Shown here piece by piece: positions 1 through 11,700 of a DNA stretch of 64,000 nt (its first letter is position 1; each line of letters starts with the position of its first letter). This DNA comes from Prorocentrum cordatum (taxonomy: Eukaryota > Sar > Dinophyceae > Prorocentrales > Prorocentraceae). The notes beneath the pieces were generated by a model, which searched no databases, had not been told where the DNA came from, and saw only the letters and a list, made by a program, of their open reading frames with translations. The position numbers were made by a program, and so were the translations under genes. Location: contig CAUYUJ010014752.1 in assembly GCA_963575745.1 (NCBI GenBank), positions 173,012 through 237,011 on the forward strand, given 5' to 3'.

Positions 1-519
1 CGTGCCCGCGTGGCGCCAGGTGTGGCGGGCCCGGGCTCCCGAGTGAGACGTGCGCCACGCCAGTCTCAGCCGCGCGCTCCCGGACGCCCAGCGGGGGCCT
101 GGGCAGGGCGGCGCCAGGCCATGAAGGCGGCGCCGCCGCTCGGCTCCCGGGGAAAAGGCAGTGCAGGGCGGCGCGAGACCGTATCAGCAGAGGGGTGGCT
201 TGAAAAGTTTTGCTTTCATCGTCCCAACCTTTTCCTCGCCCCACCGGAGGTCCCCGGGGGCGGGGCGGGGCCGCCCCCGCGGGCGCCCAGCGGGCGTCCG
301 GGGGGCGGCCGGGCGCCCCCCTGGGGAATTCTGAGCGCACCCTGGCGGGCGCTCAGAATTCGCTGGGCGGTGGCTGGGCGCCCCCGGGGAATTCTGAGCG
401 CACCCTGGCGGGCGCTCAGAATTCGCCGGGCGGCGGCCGGGCGCCCCCGGTGAATTCTGGTCACCCGGCCCCCCGCGCGCACCCCTGGCCACCCGGCCCC
501 CCGGCGCCGAAGGGCAAGA
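1..519. other. GC-rich flank, no gene supported
   Basis: This stretch is strongly GC-rich and its composition changes abruptly at about 520. Several overlapping frames are open on both strands, which is expected at this GC content. Their translations are proline, arginine and glycine rich without any recognisable motif. Apart from the palindromic tandem repeat at 326-424 I see nothing in it. The composition resembles the sequence right of 16,050, so the two flanks may once have been joined. Confidence 0.6.
326..424. repeat. Two-copy 63-bp tandem repeat, each copy with a perfect palindrome
   Basis: Two 36-bp palindromes lie at 326-361 and 389-424. Each has 13-bp arms starting GAATTCTGAGCGC around the same 10-nt spacer. 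The repeat period is 63 bp, and the intervening sequence is almost identical in the two units apart from a few substitutions. Confidence 0.85.
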
Positions 520-554
520 CCCAGAGGTTCTCCGGTTCTATCAGTTAGAACCGG
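520..554 (+). repeat. Left terminal inverted repeat (candidate)
   Basis: CCCAGAGGTTC is followed by the palindrome CCGGTTCTA-TCAGT-TAGAACCGG. The reverse complement of 16,012-16,045 matches it with few differences. See the element entry for 520-16,045. Confidence 0.6.
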
Positions 555-562
555 ACTACAAC

Positions 563-600
563 GGATCTATCCATGTTATGGTTATATCATGGATAGATCC
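563..600. repeat. Perfect 13-bp inverted repeat with 12-nt spacer
   Basis: Arms GGATCTATCCATG (563-575) and CATGGATAGATCC (588-600) are exact complements. The same GGATCTATCC and CATGGATAGA words recur at about 15,940-16,020 next to the right terminal repeat. Confidence 0.85.
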
Positions 601-1018
601 GGAACACGTGCTGTTTCACGTAAAAAGCGCTTTGCAAGGCGCGCGCCATTGAAGACCGTGCAATAAAACAAACGCGCGCGACCGCACGAAGATCGCAACA
701 CCAAATGCACAAGCTTATCAGCCAAAATGGCTACTGCAGGAGGATGTGGGGCGAACGTCAGGGATAACTTTGATGACGGTGGCGAGGATGACCGGTTGAT
801 TGGGTGCATTGCGTTGTTTAACCGCGTTGTGTTCGGACATTGGTTTGGGCGCCAACGTCTATATGGGCCAGCGAAGTATTTCTGTGGACGCCACGACGCA
901 TGGGGCACAACTTAACAAAACGGACGCGGCCCCACGCCCATATTATGGATAACGCGCCCTTGCGCGCGTGCGACCGCGTGAACATTATAGGCGAATGGTG
1001 CGAGGAGAGGGAGGTGAG
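601..1018. other. No gene seen
   Basis: Short open frames exist on both strands, for example an ATG frame of 62 codons at 727-915, but none has recognisable composition or motifs. A short motif around CGACGCATGGGGCAC (about 894-912) recurs near 3,758, which suggests a dispersed repeat. Confidence 0.5.
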
Positions 1019-1440
1019 GAGGAGCAAAAGGAGGAGGAGGAGGAGGAGGAGGAGGAGGAGGAGGAGGAGGAAAAGGAGGAGGAGGAGGAGGAGGAGAAGA
1101 GTCAGAGGGCGGAGGCATCATGGGTGAAGGGGGAGGGGTACAAGAGGAGGAGGAGCAGCAGCAGGAAGGGGAGGGGGAGGACGAGGAGGAGAAGAAAGAG
1201 GAGGAGGAGGAAGAAGAGGAGGATGAAGATAAGGATGATTGTAGAAGAGAAGGAGGAGGACGAGGAAGAGGGGGAAGAGGAAGAGGAGCTGGATGGAGTA
1301 GGCATGAGCGCTGATGATGAGAAGAAGGATACAAACATCGCAACGACGGAGGAGGAGGAGGAGAGGAGAAGGAGGCTAACGAGGAGGAAGAGGATGATGA
1401 TAATGAAACAAGAGAGGGCGAACGACCCAGGATGAGAACA
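1019..1440 (+). repeat. Purine-rich (GGA)n microsatellite tract
   Basis: A long run of GGA/GAG/GAA triplets, interrupted by short non-repetitive pieces. The poly-Glu, poly-Gly and poly-Arg frames across it (and the Ser/Pro/Leu-rich frames opposite) are artefacts of the triplet repeat and are not called as genes. Confidence 0.9.
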
Positions 1441-1449
1441 GAGGAGAGT

Positions 1450-1521
1450 GATCGAATGGAAACTGTTCCGCCAAGTGTCCCGAAGCTGCGGATCGAATGA
1501 AAACTGTCCCGCCAAGTGTCC
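1450..1521 (+). repeat. Two-copy 41-bp direct repeat
   Basis: The unit starts GATCGAATGGAAACTGT at 1450 and recurs at 1491 with a few substitutions. Both copies end GCCAAGTGTCC. Confidence 0.8.
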
Positions 1522-1525
1522 ATGT

Positions 1526-2129
1526 TTTCTAAAGACGTTCTCGTTTGCGAATGCGACAGCGTTCACACAGGCAGCCTCGGCGGTACGAAGCAATGACGTC
1601 ATCCCGATCGTCATCAGACCCACTGAACTTAAAACGCGAAGCATTAGTTGGGCGTGGGACGCCGCGAGACCAGTCTTTCGGGCCCTGGCGTTGCAGGCGC
1701 CCAGCGACGCTCGAGGGAATCCATGCCAAGGAGAAAACCGCAACCATCTCTGTTGCCCATTGCTCGGAAAGTCCAGGGTTCAGGAGGGGCAAGCACGCCT
1801 TCTGTATGAATGCGGCATGCAAGGGCGGGGCAATGGAGGTGTTTGCGTTTTTCCCCTGGAGCAGGGCTTCTTGTTCGAGCCGTGCTTTCTCTGCAGCCTC
1901 GGAAAACTCGGCCGCTTCCTGATGGAGTTGGCTTGAGCACAGACCGATCGTTTGACGCCGTCCCCCTTCCCCCCCTGCGAGCGGGGGAGCACGAGGGGGG
2001 AGAGGACAGTGGGGGGCCGAGGAGGGGCTCCTTGCTCTCTATCTCACGTCACGCCTCCACTCGGAGTGGATACATGAAGTGAGATAGATGAGGCGACTGG
2101 TGGGGTGGGGGGCGGGCGTTGTGTTAGCC
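1526..2129. other. No gene supported
   Basis: Overlapping frames of 60-160 codons exist on both strands (for example 1448-1936 plus and 1644-1940 minus). None shows a motif or a composition that singles it out. I see no repeat of note. Confidence 0.4.
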
Positions 2130-3163
2130 CTCACGTCCAGGTTGCGTCGTTCGGTCTTGTGCTCTTTACGCCGTCGTGCCGACGAGCTGGGCGGGTCGGC
2201 TTCCGACGAGTCCGCTTGAAACTCTTCGGGCTCAGAACCTACAAATGACGACAGAGGCAACGAGGACGGAACGCGTGGTCGCCTTTCTGATACATCGGCG
2301 ATGTGGTACATTCGGGTCCGTGCCCGACTCGGCATCACCGATGCACCGACGATGCATTTGCTTTATCTTCCGACCTCGTTCGCTCTGCCCGCAGTCGGGT
2401 AGACCGAAGAGCCGAGCTTCTCTTGTCTCCATCTCCTGTAGGTCCCGAAGCCTTCCTTCTTGTCCTCGTCCTCCTCCTCCGCCCCCTCCTCCTTCAAATT
2501 AAACAGCTCCAGGGCCATCTCTCGCGCATGTGCCTCGTCCGCTGTCCGTGCACGGCGGCGCGTCGATGGCGCCGCGGCGCCGAGTTGCGCCCGATGGGCA
2601 AACGAAGGGGACAGCTTCCTCTTAGGATGCATCTCGGCTTCGAGCCAGGGGGGCGGGGGGCGAGGAGGAGGAGGAGGAGGAGGAGGAGGAGGAGGTGGAG
2701 GAGGAGGAGGAGGGAGAGGAGGGAGAGGAGGGAGAGGAGGAGGAGGAGGAGGAGGGAGGAGGAGGAGGAGGGAGGAAGGAGGAGGAGGAGGGAGGAGGAG
2801 GAGGAGGAGGAAGAGGAATGAGAAGAGGAGTTGGAGGAGGAAGGGGAGGCGCGAATGAGGAGGAGGAGGAGGAGGAGGAGGAGGAGGAAGAAGAATAATA
2901 GGGTCGCATTGTGGCCCTTGGTTCCATGAGATCATCAGCTGAGACGGAGCTAATGTCATGATGATGGTTCGCCGTCCGCCCTAATCCTGCAGACCTTCCG
3001 AAGACGGAAGAGGCAGGAGCAGGGTTAAGGCAGGCGGCGGTGGACATGTCATGCCATTTGTTTTTTTTTCAGCCGTACGCTTGTTCGCGCCGCGCTGCTC
3101 GTATTCCGAGCTGACCTCGGGAAGTGCAAGTGTTTCACTTCCACGGCCATCGGTCGCGATCAT
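2130..3163 (-). CDS. Possible multi-exon gene, charged low-complexity product (low confidence)
   Basis: I do not recognise this protein. On the minus strand an ATG at 3163-3161 opens a charged segment of about 43 residues (to about 3,035). Further protein-like stretches lie at about 2,960-2,905, 2,650-2,385 (basic then acidic, beginning around MHPKRKLSPSF) and 2,335-2,135. They are separated by a (GGA)n tract and pyrimidine runs that would be introns, as in the better-supported genes to the right. Strand and spacing agree with the other minus-strand genes. Exon borders were not resolved and no domain is visible. It could equally be non-coding. Confidence 0.25.
2655..2895 (+). repeat. (GGA)n microsatellite tract
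   Basis: GGA triplets with GGGA interruptions, plus an uninterrupted GAG run at about 2,857-2,890. It sits between protein-like minus-strand stretches, so it is probably intronic. Confidence 0.9.
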
Positions 3164-3407
3164 CTTCGCGCTTCTGCATGTGATACGGTACGATTAGGGG
3201 GTAAGAGCGGTATCGTCCTCCTCGTGCTCCTTGAACCTCTCTCCTTACCTTCTCTTACTCATATTCCTCAAGAAGTCCGTGCGGTGGCTCAAAGGTACAC
3301 CAACTCAAACGCACCACAAATTCTCTCTACCGATGCCCCCCAACTGACTTCAATGCTGGGCCACTCGAACGCTGAGAATTAAGTTTCAAACAGAACACGC
3401 ATGAAGT

Positions 3408-4714
3408 TCATTGGCTCAACGCTTGCATTACCAGAGCGCACAGAGCAGCAGCGAAGTCTTCTGGGTAAGTTGCAGAAGCTGCTAACCGTCTGCCGTTGAC
3501 CCACACGTCTGACCTCCAGCCAGTCGCGTGGGTCGAACGCGTGCGACGGTGCTTCGAGCGAGGAGCATTCTCAAACAAACGGTGAGACGCTGTCCTGGCT
3601 TCCAGCCTGTGTCGAGCAGCCTTGATATCTATGCGCAGCTTGCGCGCCAGCTCTGGAGGGTGCGTCGAAAAAAGACCCAGCGGCTTGAGCGATGGCGCAC
3701 CGAATCCACCCAAGTACGTTACCACCTTGCGAGCGCCAGCAGCATTCAGTGCCGCCTCGACGCATGGGGCACGACACAATGCGGACCCTAGAGGGTTCTC
3801 CAGCAAACTGTACACGCCACGGGCACAGGCCAATACCATCAGCCACGACCTTAGAACACGTCGGTCCGCAACTCTGATCGGGATTGCCCAAAATCTTCTA
3901 CTATTTCCAATCCTCCACCTCCTCCACCTCTCTGGCCTCTAACTCCCTCCAGCCCGCGCTCCCTTCGCTGCGCTGGGGCGGGTAGACTGACGGGCGAGGG
4001 CGGTGAAGAGGGTGGCACGCAGAGCAGGAGGAGAGTTGCATTAAGTGGAGGACGAGGGGGATGAAGGTCAGCATGAGGAGAAGGAACAGAGAATCAGTTG
4101 AGCTTGGGGCGCTTCTGAGGCCCCAACATGACCATCGCACACATGTTTGATTCCAATACTGATCGTACATTCTCGTTGCCTAGTATGTCGTCCCGTCTGC
4201 GCCCGCTAGTGCGTCGAGTCATGTTGCTCCACATGCTGCACTCGTTTTCAAAGATCACCGTGCCGCGACGGCGCAACTGCAGCACAGAAAAACCGGCCCA
4301 AATCACGCCTTCCAGGGTGCAGGCGTCCTCGGAACAATGGCCTTTCCTTTCGAGGGGAAGGTGGCAGAGTCAAATTCAACAACACCGCCAGGGCGTCTGA
4401 CAAGATGCCGCCCTAGCGGTGATGTCGAGTTGGATTCTGCGCAGTTCCCTTCGTGTCCTGTCAAACTTACGACTGGCGCCTCCTACGTTTCGCACGAGGT
4501 CGCTCGTCTCCCCCTTCCCGCAGAACATCTCGAACACGTCGAGCGTGCGCTCTGGGGGATCCTCGCACATCATCCTCAGCACCTCCCTCTGGCCCATCGT
4601 TATGATGCTCATCATGTTCTTGCTGGTCAGCTTCCTCTGCTTCCAGCACGGCGCCAGCTCGATCGCCCTCGTCTTCACCCACGAAGGAACCCCCCTCGAT
4701 CTCTCGAGCATCAT
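3408..4714 (-). CDS. Methyltransferase-like gene, three exons, dinoflagellate family
   Basis: Three minus-strand exons can be read. Exon 1 starts at the ATG at 4714-4712 and contains DVFEMFCGKGETSDLVR, a glycine-loop motif resembling motif I of a SAM-binding Rossmann fold. It continues to QLDIT near 4,410. Exon 2 (about 4,328-4,135) reads DACTLEGVIWAG and then ENECSMWSN, in the place of the PPCS motif, and RRTSGR. Exon 3 (about 3,855-3,408) has LLENPLGSAL, YLGGFGAPSLKPLGLFS and ends AALCALVMQALSQ-stop. Joining ATC-ACC to GAC-GCC across the first intron gives QLDITDACTLEG and implies a GC donor with an AG acceptor. From memory this resembles a family common in dinoflagellate genomes; its substrate is unknown to me. 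It lies just downstream of the transposase-like gene on the same strand. The module also occurs in both retrotransposons here. Exon borders are approximate. Confidence 0.6.
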
Positions 4715-4736
4715 CGCCCCGAATACTTGGCATAGG

Positions 4737-7252
4737 AGCGCTGGGAGAAAAAATGTGAACCTTAGCCCCGATTTGGCCCAAGATGTCAAAGGAGTAAAAC
4801 ACAGATGTTTCCATTGTTCGCTTGTGGGCAGCCTGGGCACACAGCCTCAACGCTAAGTTCAGGTGCTCATCTGTGAAAGTAGCCGACTCTTTCGGATTGC
4901 CCAGGTCCCAGGTCCTCTAGGTGTCCATCGAAGAGGCGAGGGGTGTTTCATTCGGTGCCCCAGTTCCCTGCTTTGCCACCCTCGTCATGTTCCTCCCCGC
5001 CTCTCCTTCTCTCCCCCCCTCGTCCCTTCGCCCCCTCCCCTCCTCCCCTCCTCTCCTCCCATCCTCACCCACTCCCCTTCCTCCCTTTCTCAACCTCCTC
5101 ACCTCGTATTCCTTCATACCTCAAGTCACTTGCAACCGTGGGTCCTGATAGTAAGGTGCCCGTAGCTGTGGTGCTTGGGTAGCTGATGGAGTCCTGCCTC
5201 AGTCCCGTGGAACAGGTGCGCCCTGCAGTTGTCCATCAATGCTTGATATTGTGGAATAGTCAAACGCGTGCGGGATACACGGCATGTGCGGCACCAGTTT
5301 TCCAATGATACGCTTGCCCGAACAAGGTGTCTGCCGTCTGGCAAAATATTGACATGTTTCTGAGCCAGGTGCAAGGCGAAAGTCAGCAGCATATGGCATT
5401 CGGCTGCTTTTACTTTCATCATACCACCTGGGTGCGGACCAGTAGTTGCAGGTGGTAGCATTTTCTCTGTAATTCCTCCTATCCTCATGTCGGGGGGGAT
5501 GTCTGCGAAGTCATACCACTCTTCTAAATCAGACACCAATCGTGTAAGCCTGAACTGCTCGGTTGTGTCCCAAGGGTTTGCCTGAAGGATACGCCTGAAT
5601 ATCGCACTTACGATTGACATCATGACGCCCATGTAAACAGTATGTAATGAGTCAATCGCTAGGGATCTGGTGGGGTTCGTGCCGAGAGAGCGCGAGAATA
5701 TCGGTGATCGGTGGATGGCCCAGTCTCGAACCTTTTTGGTGCCTGCTTCATAATGTGCCCTCCAGAAGACAGCCCGAAACGGTAATTTGTATTTCTCGAA
5801 CAAGTTCGGATTTACCATTGATCGACTTGGCTCCAATCTGTCGAACCGATCGAGCCCGAGTTCAGGAAACTCAGGAATTGGGCCTGTCAACACTCGGCCC
5901 TTCGTCGATTTCCCATTGATGTCATATGTTAGCTTCCGCATGATTGCTGACCGAAGGGCTTCGGTATCTACAACGATGATGATCTCGCACGCTTCGCACG
6001 CTCTCTCGTATGCATCCTCGTCCCGATCTCGGAACGCCATGCCGTCGGTCGTAATCAAACTGACTGGCATATCGTGCATACATTGTTTGGGACAAGGGCA
6101 AATGGGGCACGGGTGATGTGATTTTGCCCAGGACGACAATCCGAAGCTTTTCTGGTATTCTGCCCAATCGCCTTTTAAATACAATACCATGCACCTGAAT
6201 CCCCCAAGAGATGCCCCAGCCTTGTTGAGATCATCATTAGGGTCCCACGGTTGCTCATCGTGTCGGCTATCTGGTACTGCCCCGTTCACGAGGGCCTCCA
6301 ACATCCACGCGGCAACGAGAAACATCCCATGGATGCTACAATGACCACCGCAACCGCACTGGCAATATTCTGAAGTTCTCAGGAAGCCGAGGAGATGACG
6401 TTTTTTTGTGATCAAGTTAATCACGCTCACACCGAGTAGTGAATCCACCGCTTCGGAATATCACCGAAGCCACCTTGGCGCGCCTCAAGATAAAACATTT
6501 ACATACACCTCCTCCACCTCATCCGCCTCCACCTCCTCCTCCTCCTCCTCCTTCACCTCCTCCACTCGCCCCCTCTCTCTCAAGAACCTCCCTCATTCCA
6601 TGTGTTGCTATTGTGGCTCAAGCACTTGTCGAGTGCCAACCTTCTGGCGGAGTGAAGACTCAGGCTTGCGGACTTTGCGTCAGCTACCTATATCGACGCG
6701 GCCTGCCGACACAGGCGTGTAACGGATGCCGTCTGCATATAATCCGAGTGGGAGTGGGAATTGGCCCGTTTCGTCAAGCGACTTGTGCACAAGGGGATTT
6801 GATTTGTACGCTGGCAGCGACATCACACTATCATAATTATCATCATCTCCATTCTTGAGCTTGTCCAATAACCATTGCGCTCCTAATATTTCTGTTGCCA
6901 CAGTTTGGTAAACATTCTTGAAAACCACGTCCCTGGATTTCACAGACGGATCACTGTTACAATGCACTGGGATTTGGGCCACATAGTATGGACCGCCTTT
7001 GGGATATTGTTTTTTCAAATGCTTGGAATATCGCCCAGTCTGGAGCCCAGGTGGCAGAGCAAGCCTACGAAAGTTGGCCCCAGGAACTCCAGATGATACC
7101 GCATAATGAGCAATGATGCACAAATCCTTAGACGAAAGCCGCTTACATTGGCCATATATCGCAATGAGAGTATCAAAGAGCTTCGCAGAAGCTTGCCTCG
7201 ATCTCTGGGGGGTGGTACGGTTGAATCGCGCGTGCTTGGCCGCACGAGGCAT
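4737..7252 (-). CDS. Tnp2/Plavaka-like transposase candidate, three exons
   Basis: Exon 1 starts at the ATG at 7252-7250 and ends near 6,695 after LYADGIRYTPVSAGR. Exon 2 (about 6,450-5,140) opens DSLLGVSVINLITKKRH. It carries the cysteine clusters CQCGCGGHC and HPCPICPCPKQC and the D-x2-H-x4-G signature DSLHTVYMGVM seen in tnp2/KDZ/Plavaka transposases, and ends in PKHHSYGHLTI. Exon 3 (about 4,920-4,750) continues RTWDLGNPKESATFTDE and LRLCAQAAHKRTME. The exon 2/3 join is in frame and falls in a 6-bp AGGACC shared by both borders, so a GA donor with AG acceptor fits. The introns are rich in TCC/GGA. From memory the family is abundant in dinoflagellate genomes, usually unnamed. The transposase assignment rests on the D/H signature only. 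The C-terminal end is uncertain. Confidence 0.6.
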
Positions 7253-7288
7253 GGTTATCTTGGGCCAACGCGCCTATCTTGACTACTG

Positions 7289-8077
7289 TTAGAGAAGGGA
7301 GGCGAGATCGAGGTGCCGCTGCACGCGCTTCAGGATAGCCTCATACTCGTGCACATGCCACCTCATCGCAGGGATGGCGTTACTCACAGGGTGTTTGTCA
7401 CACCATTTGCGGATGGCAGCTCTTGACCCCCTTCCCCGATTGATCATGCTCAAACATCGATTCGGAGCGTTCAATCCTGACGCGAATTACACAAACACCC
7501 GCGCCAAGAGTTCACTGACACCCATCTCAGTCATCGATGCGCGATGTGCATGCGGCAGCTGCACGACGGACAGTTCCACACGAGCCTGCTGACAGCTTAA
7601 GATCGGGCAGCACTTCAAATCGAGCACGACAAGGGGGCCTCCAAAAGCAGCTGCTGGCACCCGTCGTTCCATGATCGATCGCCCTCTGGATCGAGACATG
7701 TCTCGCGCCTGCTGCAAAGCACCGTTCAAACGCGGTGCGACACTCTCGTGCGCGCTCATTCAGACAGATCGCCCGCATACGTATAAGCTTGTCGGCAAAA
7801 TCCTCCTGCGCCCCCCGATCTCTCCTCATCCTCCTCACTCTTACCTTCTTAAGCCCTCACCCTCCTCACCTTCATCTTGCACTTCGCCCATCCCTTCATT
7901 CCTCTCCCTCTCCTGGCAGGCCCCCCTGCGGCTCATCCTAGCCGTCCGTATCTCCGATGTCGCAGCCAGCCTTATACTGGCGCGTCGATCGAGTAAGGCC
8001 GCGAAAACGTCTGGAGATGTCGAGTCTGTTCTCGCCTTGCCCACAGCGTGGGCCAATGAAACATGATATCTGAACAT
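7289..8077 (-). CDS. Possible multi-exon gene, unrecognised (low confidence)
   Basis: Several minus-strand stretches look protein-like and are separated by low-complexity sequence. One is at about 8,077-7,930 (contains SPDVFAALLDRRASIRLA), one at about 7,815-7,690 (FADKLIRMRAICLNERARE), one at about 7,645-7,490 (LDLKCCPILSCQQARVEL) and one at about 7,415-7,289 (KWCDKHPVSNAIPAMRWH, ending LDLASLL-stop). The piece at 7,930-7,840 is TCC/CCTCA-rich and would be an intron. Strand agrees with its neighbours on both sides. I recognise no domain and did not resolve the splice sites. It may be a remnant. Confidence 0.25.
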
Positions 8078-8177
8078 ATTGTCCTGAAAATCCTCAAAAA
8101 CCGGTGTACCTCAAGAAATTTACTCGAAATCACCGGTGCACCCCTGGAATTCATCACGAATCAGAGCCGCCAACTTT

Positions 8178-8404
8178 CAGACAAATTCAGACGGGTTTCA
8201 GACTACTTTCAGACGGGTTTCAGACATGCCCTCAAACCATGTGTTTTTACGCTTGTCCTGAAAGTTCAGACGGGTTTCAGACGGGTTTCAGACTACTTTC
8301 AGACACAGGCTTCCGTCGGCTTCCGTCGGCTTCCAGACGGCTTCCGTCGGCTTCCAGACGGCGTCCGTCGGCTTCCAGGCGGCTTCCGTCGGCTTCCAGA
8401 CGGT
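8178..8404 (+). repeat. Compound tandem repeat (TTCAGACGGGTTTCAGAC and GGCTTCCGTC families)
   Basis: From 8,178 to 8,310 the word TTCAGACGGGTTTCAGAC recurs, alternating with TACTTTCAGAC. From 8,310 to 8,404 it gives way to a GGCTTCCGTC / GGCTTCCAGACG array with a basic step of about 10-11 nt. The two families share a CAGACGG core, so one probably decayed from or templated the other. Frames through it are repetitive and not called. Confidence 0.85.
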
Positions 8405-8704
8405 ATTCGGGTGGATTCGTTGTCGTCACACCTGTCGGCACAGTTGCCGTCAGCATTTATCTGTTGTTTGCTCGACATCTCGATCAGATCGAGGCTGTAA
8501 ATCAGCAGCAGCGGCTCCCCTCGACAGCGCGAGAGTTCGTGCAGGCATGAGCTCGATGATCGTAATAGCCGAATCTGAAAACAACTCTCCCAGGAACGGG
8601 TCCCCAGAAACAAATCCTGGAACATCCCAGGGCAAAGTAACACCAGCGTGTCGAATTTGCGTTCGAGCTCACCCCTGCTAAAACAATGGCCTTGGGACGG
8701 CCAC

Positions 8705-11700
8705 CTAATCCGTGTTCTGGCGCTCAGCATGTTGCCTCAGGAGTTTTTTGACCTCAACCGATAGTACATCGACTGGTTTCGTGAGCTTTTTGTTTGCTGC
8801 CATCAGAGCGTCTTGGAAGCCCTCCTCGTCTACAGTTTTCTTGAAGTCGTTCAACTCAGCCGTGAAGAGATGCGTCAGCCGCTTCTCGCTGTTGATCAGG
8901 GCTTTCACCTCGGGATGGCGATTTTTTTGCAGGGGGGGGGTGGTCGAAAAGAAGAAGGGTTTCTGCCAGCCATCATTCCCTCCTCCCCATGCTTGTCATC
9001 CTCATCTTCCTCCTCCGACCTCTCCTGCACGTCCTCCTCCTCCTCCTCCTCCTCCTCATTTGCCTGCTCCCCCTCCTTATCATAATCCTCCTCCTCCTCG
9101 TCCTATCCACCTCATCGTCGTCCGCCTCATCCTCATCGACCTTGCTCCTCCTGATTGTTTTCACAGCCATCTTCATACACCGCCTGACCGTGTCGAGTGC
9201 GCCCATCATCGGCTTGATCAGGTTCTCCTCGCTCCCGTCCTCGTTCGTGACAACTGCCAGGGCCCACCTCCAGGTCTGGTCTTTGGACGCGATGGCCGCA
9301 TGGACAGTGCTCACCTGCCCCGAGACCCCGTTGTACAGGTTCTTCAACTATAGGGAGGAGCAACGGGCGTGAATTTTCGTTACATCTCATCCTTCATCGT
9401 TCATCCTCTCCTTGATCGTTGAACGATCAAGGAGAGGATGAACGATGACGGATGAACGAGAAGGAATAGAACGGTTCTCCTCATTCTCCTCTTCTGTCCC
9501 CTCCTCGGTTTCCTCATCTTCCTCCTTACCCATCTCCTCCGCCTTCTCCCCCTCCTCCTTAATCCGTTGCTAGTTTGGCTCATGGTACTCCTCATAATCC
9601 TCTCTTAACTCATCCGCTGGCCTTCTTGAAGTCCGAGAGCCAGGAGGGCACCTTGGAGGTCACCTTCTTCTTGCCGCTGGCGCTGCCCTGCGTATCCTCG
9701 GCGCCCTGCACCGCGGCCTCCCTTGCTTTCTTCTTCGCCTGCGCCTTCGCTTTAGGAGTGGCGACCACTACCTCGGACAACGGCACCTCATCATCTTCCT
9801 CGCCCTCGGGGACTTCCTGCTCTGCCGTGCGCTTGCTGCCACGCGGTCGGGTTGTAGGAGGTGTTGGAGTTGTTGGAGTCGGTGCAGGCGTTGGAGTTGC
9901 AGCGGCTGTGATGGCGACCTCTGGCTTGTAGTCGGGCGCCTTGGTCCACGTCTCCCACCTCTCTGCCACTTTCTTGTACCTGTCGGACAGCTTGTGGACC
10001 ACGTGCAAATACTTGAGCTGCTTAGACCTCCAACACCACTCGACTTGGTCAGGACCCAGCACGATGCAGCTCTGGCACCAGTTGATCGCCGCGCGAAGGC
10101 CAGCCAGTCCACCACCCTCCTCCACTGCGATCTTCGCAAGAGAAATGAACTTACCATCCTGGGACTCCTCCTTCTCGTTGATCTCGCCTTTCTTGTACTG
10201 CGTCTGTTCCGCCCACGTCTCAAACTCTTTCTCCAACCACTGCTTTCGGAATTTTGCCTTTGCTGGCCAACCTTTCGCCTCCCTGTAGTCGTCGGCAAGC
10301 TTCTGGTCGACAGCCTTGGCCCTCCTCCACCTCGCGGCACACGGGTTGGGCGTTGTCTCATCGAGGTCGAAGAAGAAGTTATTTTGCTTCGCGGTCTCCC
10401 AGAACTGGACAACGTCGTCGTCGATCTCTTTGTCGGTCTGTCCAGTCTGCTGGCGCTCGCCCGCCGCCCATGCAGGGTCTCTCGCTCGAAGCTCATGAAC
10501 GCGCTTCAGCGAGTCCGACTGGTACAGCTGGATGAGGCGCTGGGCAGCGAACTCGATAGAATGCTCATTTGAGTCGGTGCCGTTGCAGATCTCCGTGTGG
10601 ATGAGGTTCGACTCGGCCTCGAGCGCCGACAAGAGCTCATGCTTCGTCATGGCCTCCAGCCTGGGCTCGTCTGCTTCCTGCGCAGCTGAAGGGAAACTTT
10701 TCCCCCCCAGGATAGGGCGAGAGCGGCTGCGACTGCGACTGCGGTGGAGCTCCTTGTCTTGACGTGTGATAGCTCCAACATCGCCAGCGCCGCCGCCTGC
10801 GTATGGAAGCGTCTCGGCGTCGGCGTCGTTGTGCTTCGGGTACGCGTCGACGTACTTCTGGCTTGCTGTCATCCCCTGCTCTGCTGCGTCGATGCCCTCC
10901 TGCGCCGACTGAGCCCTCATATCCGCCTGCGCCTTCCTATCAGCTAACTCTTGATCAGCCAATTGTTTCATCTGCTGCAGCTCCTCGATTTGCTTTTGAA
11001 TAGCATCGCGCTTCTGGTTGATCCTCTCGGCTCTCTTCCTCATCTTCTGTGCATCTTCTTCCGCCTCCTGCTTGGCCAGCGCCTCCTTCTCCTTCGCCCT
11101 CTGTGCCTCCTCCTCCGCCTTCTGCTTGGCCGACGCCTCCTCCTTCGCCTTCTGTGTCTCCTCCTCCTCCGCTTTCTGCTTGGCCGCCGCCTCCTCCTCC
11201 TTCTTCAACTCCTCCTGGCGCGCAAACTCGCGAGCCTCTGCAAGTTCCTTCGCCCTCTGCTCACGCTCCTTCATCCACGACTCCTGCTGCTGCCTGAGCC
11301 ATTGGCTGTGCTGCTCCGCCACGCGCTTGGCCTCCTGCTCTTTGTTAACCTTCACTTCCTCGAGGCGCTTGGCGTGCTCCTCTGCCTGCTCGGCGGCTGC
11401 CTGCTGCGCTAAAATGTCATTCTTGATCTGTTCCGCCATCTGACTCGCCCTAGCTTTGGCCGTCGCAAGCTCCTCATCCTCGTCCGACGGCGACTCCTCG
11501 GGCTCTCGAGCTAGCTGGCGGCTGCGCCTGCGCTCCTTCATCTCCAACCATTCGTCTTGACCGCAGCCGTTCGCTGCTGGGTCAACCTCATCCAGTTCTT
11601 CCTGCAGCACCAAGTCCTCGATCGTTTCACAAGACTGTCGCGGCGGAGGGTCATCTGCCACTGTCAGCGGTGTAGCCTCACTCGCGGCGCTGCGAGCGGA

